Source: Taenia hydatigena
Lineage: Eukaryota; Platyhelminthes; Cestoda; Cyclophyllidea; Taeniidae
Reading direction: 5' to 3'
DNA length: 64,000 nt
Assembly (NCBI GenBank): GCA_036345935.2
Contig: JADWOT020000001.1
Coordinates: 19,509,098 to 19,573,097, forward strand
Below, piece after piece: positions 60,783-64,000 of this stretch. The translations under genes and the position numbers were made by a program. The notes beneath the pieces are model-generated. The model was not told the DNA's origin, did not search any database, and saw nothing but the letters and a program-made list of their open reading frames with translations. The stretch's first letter is position 1. The number at the start of each line of letters is the position of its first letter.

Positions 60783-63180
60783 TCGGTCGAGCAGAAGGGT
60801 ACGTCAAGACGGCTCTCGCCATATTGCCTCTGATCATCAGTGCAGTTTTGGTCTGGTTTGCTGCGCTGCGAAGGATTGCCTTCAATTCACTTCTTGCATT
60901 TCGGGCTGTTTGCCACTTTCTTCAAAACGGCTACCCTCCACAGGTGCTGGTTATTCATTCTTCCTTCGTCATTCCACTTATGCGTGCCAATCACGATAAT
61001 GGTAGCCCATTTCTTTTGCCACACCAACCAACCAACCATTATCTGCAGTTGACTTCTTCCCAATTTGGTGTCATGGCAGTGATTTGCACCTCGCATACCT
61101 TGGCTTCTGCTTCTGATCTAATGTGGCAACTTGCATCAGCACTCAATTTAGCTGCTGAGGAATTGTAGGTCCAGAGAATACCACACACTCGCTAGCCTAT
61201 CCGTACCTATTGTGCACTCTTCCAGTGACAGTGGATGTCTTCGATGAGGAATACCTTGATTCTGCCAGAAAATTTAGCATTCCAGTTCAGAAAGGTGCCT
61301 CTGTCTCATTCGGTCATTCTCTCACCAAGCCTTTCCACGTCCAACTGCATTTCCTACCTCCTTTCTCTCTTAGCTGTTGCAGTCAATAGGAGAATGATGG
61401 TTAAGTCTGACTCTTGTCTAGCATCAAGCCTTTCGATTGCTGTCGTTTATTTAATGACGTAAAAGGGGGGAGATGAGACCGTCCACATGCTCACTCCTCC
61501 CTCTAGGCAGTCAGTAGACAGCAAATTTGAGCCCTTACAAATGGAATACAATATTAAATATCTAGGCCACTTTCACTACTTCCCCTAAAAATGTTATTTC
61601 GTGGAACTCAAAAGCTCCCTCTTCATCCTTTCCTCTCCCTCTACCATTGCACTCGCCTATCAATGTCCGCCGTAACCACCCACCGATGAAACCTCCCACC
61701 TGAGAGACTTCACTGCTGGTCAGCACTCACCAATGCTCAAATCGCTTAACATGATTAACTAAAAACCGCAAATGAAAATTATGACCTCGAGAATCACCAG
61801 TATTGAGAAACGTCCTTTTAGAAATGTGAATTTGCCTTGCATTGGGCTGAGTTTGTTCGCTGCCAGAGGTCGCCTGCGTGGGATAGCTAGATAAAGATTT
61901 GTACGACGGAAGCATTCTAATCGAGGTGAAGTAGCGGTAAGAAGTTCCACACCTCCCTCATCCACGCCAAGATCAATTCACTTAACTGCTGCACCACTTC
62001 TATTGCCTGGAATGCAGCGTGTAAGCCTCGTTCTAACTGAACCCGCAAAAGCGATGCCAATACCCACAGCTGCCATCCACAAAATTAGCATACAAAGAGG
62101 ACACATCGCGTGCTCCACCTCCCCAAATTTCCGTCCGGCTAGATGATAAGGATTTGCAGGACGCGAATAGCGTCAATTCCCCATCACCACACACACATCA
62201 ATCATGATTTTACAAAAGCACCACCAGACGATTCTCTCGCCTCGCCTCGTCTCGCCTCGCCCCTCGCACTCCTTCTCTCCAGCGTTCGCGTAGCAGAAGC
62301 CATGCCTCTACTTCCACACATCCACCGCACTCAATGGTGACATCGATGGCAAAGTCGACCTCTTGTCTGCCCTGCTAGGCGTCAAAGCAGTTGCGATGGC
62401 TAGAGGACACAAAAGCACAGTATCGAAGGCTTTGCATCACAGTTTCCGACAACTGGCATTTGAATGCCCTACAAAGTGATTACTTCACATGGGAAGCCGT
62501 TGATTGACGTCGAGTGTCGCAGTGAGACAAAGCGCTTCTTTGCTTCTTTGCTGAAAATGTTGCACGAATCAGCGTGCATCACCGAGTCCACAGCGCAAAG
62601 CACGTGAGTCTTGTGAAGGCAGAAGCACTTGAGAATCACGTAAAACAAGGAATACAACATGCAACTTAGCAACGACTCTACAGACGAATTGCTGATGCTG
62701 ACTCCAGATGGCATAGCAGAAGCATGGATTACAGCCTGTGCCATGCAACTCAAAATCCTCACTGATGGAGGCTGGACAAACAACAGACGAGGTGACGTAG
62801 AAGCACTGAGTAAAGTGCTGTTAAGTGGAGTGTTTCGGAATTTCAAAATAAGCTGCATTCAGTCTTTTCCAGCATGCAATAATGAACCTCTACTCAGAAA
62901 ATACTTTTAAGTAGTATGGTAAGGTGTTCAGTCCATAAAAGTAGCGGGCTACATCCCCGAACCTCAAGAGACACTTGAGTTGCTCGTTGCACTACTTAAA
63001 TTAAGGACAGTAGTATGCTGCATTGGCATGTCAGCCAGGTGACACCACACACACAGAGGACACAATCCACAAAGACCTCCTCACTAACTTGCATACCGGT
63101 CGTGCAGAAGGGTACGTCAAGACGACTCTCCTCCTCATTGCCTCTGATCATCAGTACAGTTTTGGTCTAGATTTCAGTCC
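60783..63180 (+). repeat. Outer right arm: rearranged blocks B-C-D-F-E
   Basis: Outward from 60783 the right arm shows, in the orientation opposite to the left side, left blocks 1885-1240, then 19441-18600, then 16510-15560, then about 1950-1800. The junction at about 60782 is abrupt: sequence matching left 2773 jumps directly to sequence matching left 1885, so about 890 bases are missing relative to the left. The block order therefore differs between the arms while every block keeps the inverted orientation. Confidence 0.8.
62469..62545 (+). pseudogene. Short Hsp70 fragment
   Basis: A short frame reads PYKVITSHGKPLIDVECR and then SETKRFFA, the Hsp70 segment that is deleted in the left copy at 16056-16186. 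It ends in the same CTTCTTTG tandem duplication and the same following non-Hsp70 sequence. The two arms thus keep complementary pieces of one ancestral fragment, so each lost different parts after the duplication. Confidence 0.85.
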
Positions 63181-63721
63181 ATTGACAGAGAAAGTTGTTC
63201 AACATCCAACTGCCAACAGCGTCCAATATTGGTCACCGGCATTGCAGATAACTATGTGAACTGTGAGCGACTGCTGCTCATCCAAATTATCCAAAACCAC
63301 AAATTGGCGCTTCATTTACACAAATGAAGGAACAAGGCAATCGCAAATCACGTGATCCATTCTGCAGCTCCAATGAAGTGCATCAAGTTCACGTGTGAGT
63401 CAATAACCCACACGTGACGGCATTTGAAGTGGATTTGCTACGCATCACGCATCATGAATCGCCAACACAAGCAATGCAGTACAGCGAAAAAGGATGTCAG
63501 GCGCAGCGCACGATCATCAAAGGTATCCACATCCCCGCCCATTACGAATGTGCCACCAAATGACGGGAATGGAAGCAGACGATACTCCGCTCTAGCCTCA
63601 CGCTTTCCCCTCCTCGAGTGTTCACGCAGCACCAGGACTCGGGCGACCAAGTCGCGCGTCAATCCCTCAGTCAACACTTCTTCAAAAGCACACTTGAAGA
63701 AGCCGTCATCATCATCATCAC

Positions 63722-63723
<2 letters not shown>

Positions 63724-63755
<32 letters not shown>

Positions 63756-63777
63756 GACAGCAGCAGCAGCAGCAACA
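63724..63777 (+). repeat. (CAG)n microsatellite, two runs
   Basis: A run of about ten AGC/CAG units, a short interruption (AACGAC), then about six more. All three frames are open through it (poly-Ser, poly-Ala or poly-Gln), so the long serine-rich frame at 63618-63983 is not good evidence of a gene. Confidence 0.9.
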
Positions 63778-64000
63778 AGGGCGAAGTCACCTCCACATCC
63801 ACAGCTGCAACCACAACCGCGCTCACATCAGCAAAATGCATGCAGGAGGCCCTGGCGACTGCGTCTACGGTCAGGGAAAAGAAACGACACAAAGCCTTGC
63901 ACCTCCACCTCTCCTACCACTCTCCGTTCGCCCAAGCCACGTTGTGCACCACCTACCGACTCTCACGCTACAGACAGCACTGACGCACAAGTCTCCGAGT

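Noticed and set aside
63618..63983. Serine-rich 121-codon ORF
   Set aside because: All three frames are open through a CAG microsatellite, so the frame is uninformative, and it sits in degenerate repeat sequence.
1..64000. CRISPR array, toxin or phage defence system, bacterial operon
   Set aside because: No evenly spaced short repeats, no co-directional tightly packed genes, and the only clear genes are animal-type with introns.

Overview
The window looks like nuclear DNA of a flatworm, most probably a tapeworm. It is intron-rich and not organised in operons. It holds an animal-type receptor guanylyl cyclase with introns as short as 41-52 nt. It also carries several broken Hsp70 fragments, and Hsp70 gene expansion, including pseudogenes near chromosome ends, is described for taeniid tapeworms. 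The species assignment is inference; no barcode gene is present. Three N runs (19442-19541, 30081-30112, 45542-45641) show a draft assembly.

Layout. (1) Positions 1-19441 are a mosaic of shuffled, mostly dead low-copy repeats. (2) Positions 19542-55700 are a more AT-rich core that looks single-copy and contains the recognisable genes. (3) Positions 55765-64000 are again repeat mosaic. Left 3890-8295 and right 55765-60155 are inverted copies about 98% identical where I compared them base by base, mirrored around position 32023. Further out the right arm carries, always inverted, left blocks 3310-2770, 1885-1240, 19441-18600 and 16510-15560, so the blocks were rearranged between the arms. Some block pairs are about 98% alike and others about 87%, so duplication happened in more than one round. 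Four truncated Hsp70 pieces lie inside these blocks.

The core is dominated by a minus-strand membrane guanylyl cyclase gene (about 30449-38780, about 21 exons). Signal peptide, ligand-binding domain, membrane segment, kinase-homology domain, coiled coil and cyclase domain can all be followed in phase. The copy is damaged: a premature stop and a frameshift near the end of the cyclase domain, three splice sites lacking GT or AG, and loss of the purine-selecting Glu and the catalytic Arg. I read it as a recent pseudogene or an inactive receptor paralogue.

Around it I find several small genes or exon sets, built from GT/AG sites and matching phase, that belong to no family I recognise: 24664-26206 (+, a membrane protein with an in-frame TGA), 27035-27567 (-), 41125-41923 (+, five exons), 43243-43708 (-), 49522-49801 (+) and 50143-50647 (+), plus the intronless ORF 20713-21087 (+). 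They share very short introns (about 30-70 nt). No function can be given. I see no bacterial, viral, CRISPR or defence system here. The most interesting content is the large inverted duplication, the decayed cyclase and the micro-intron genes.
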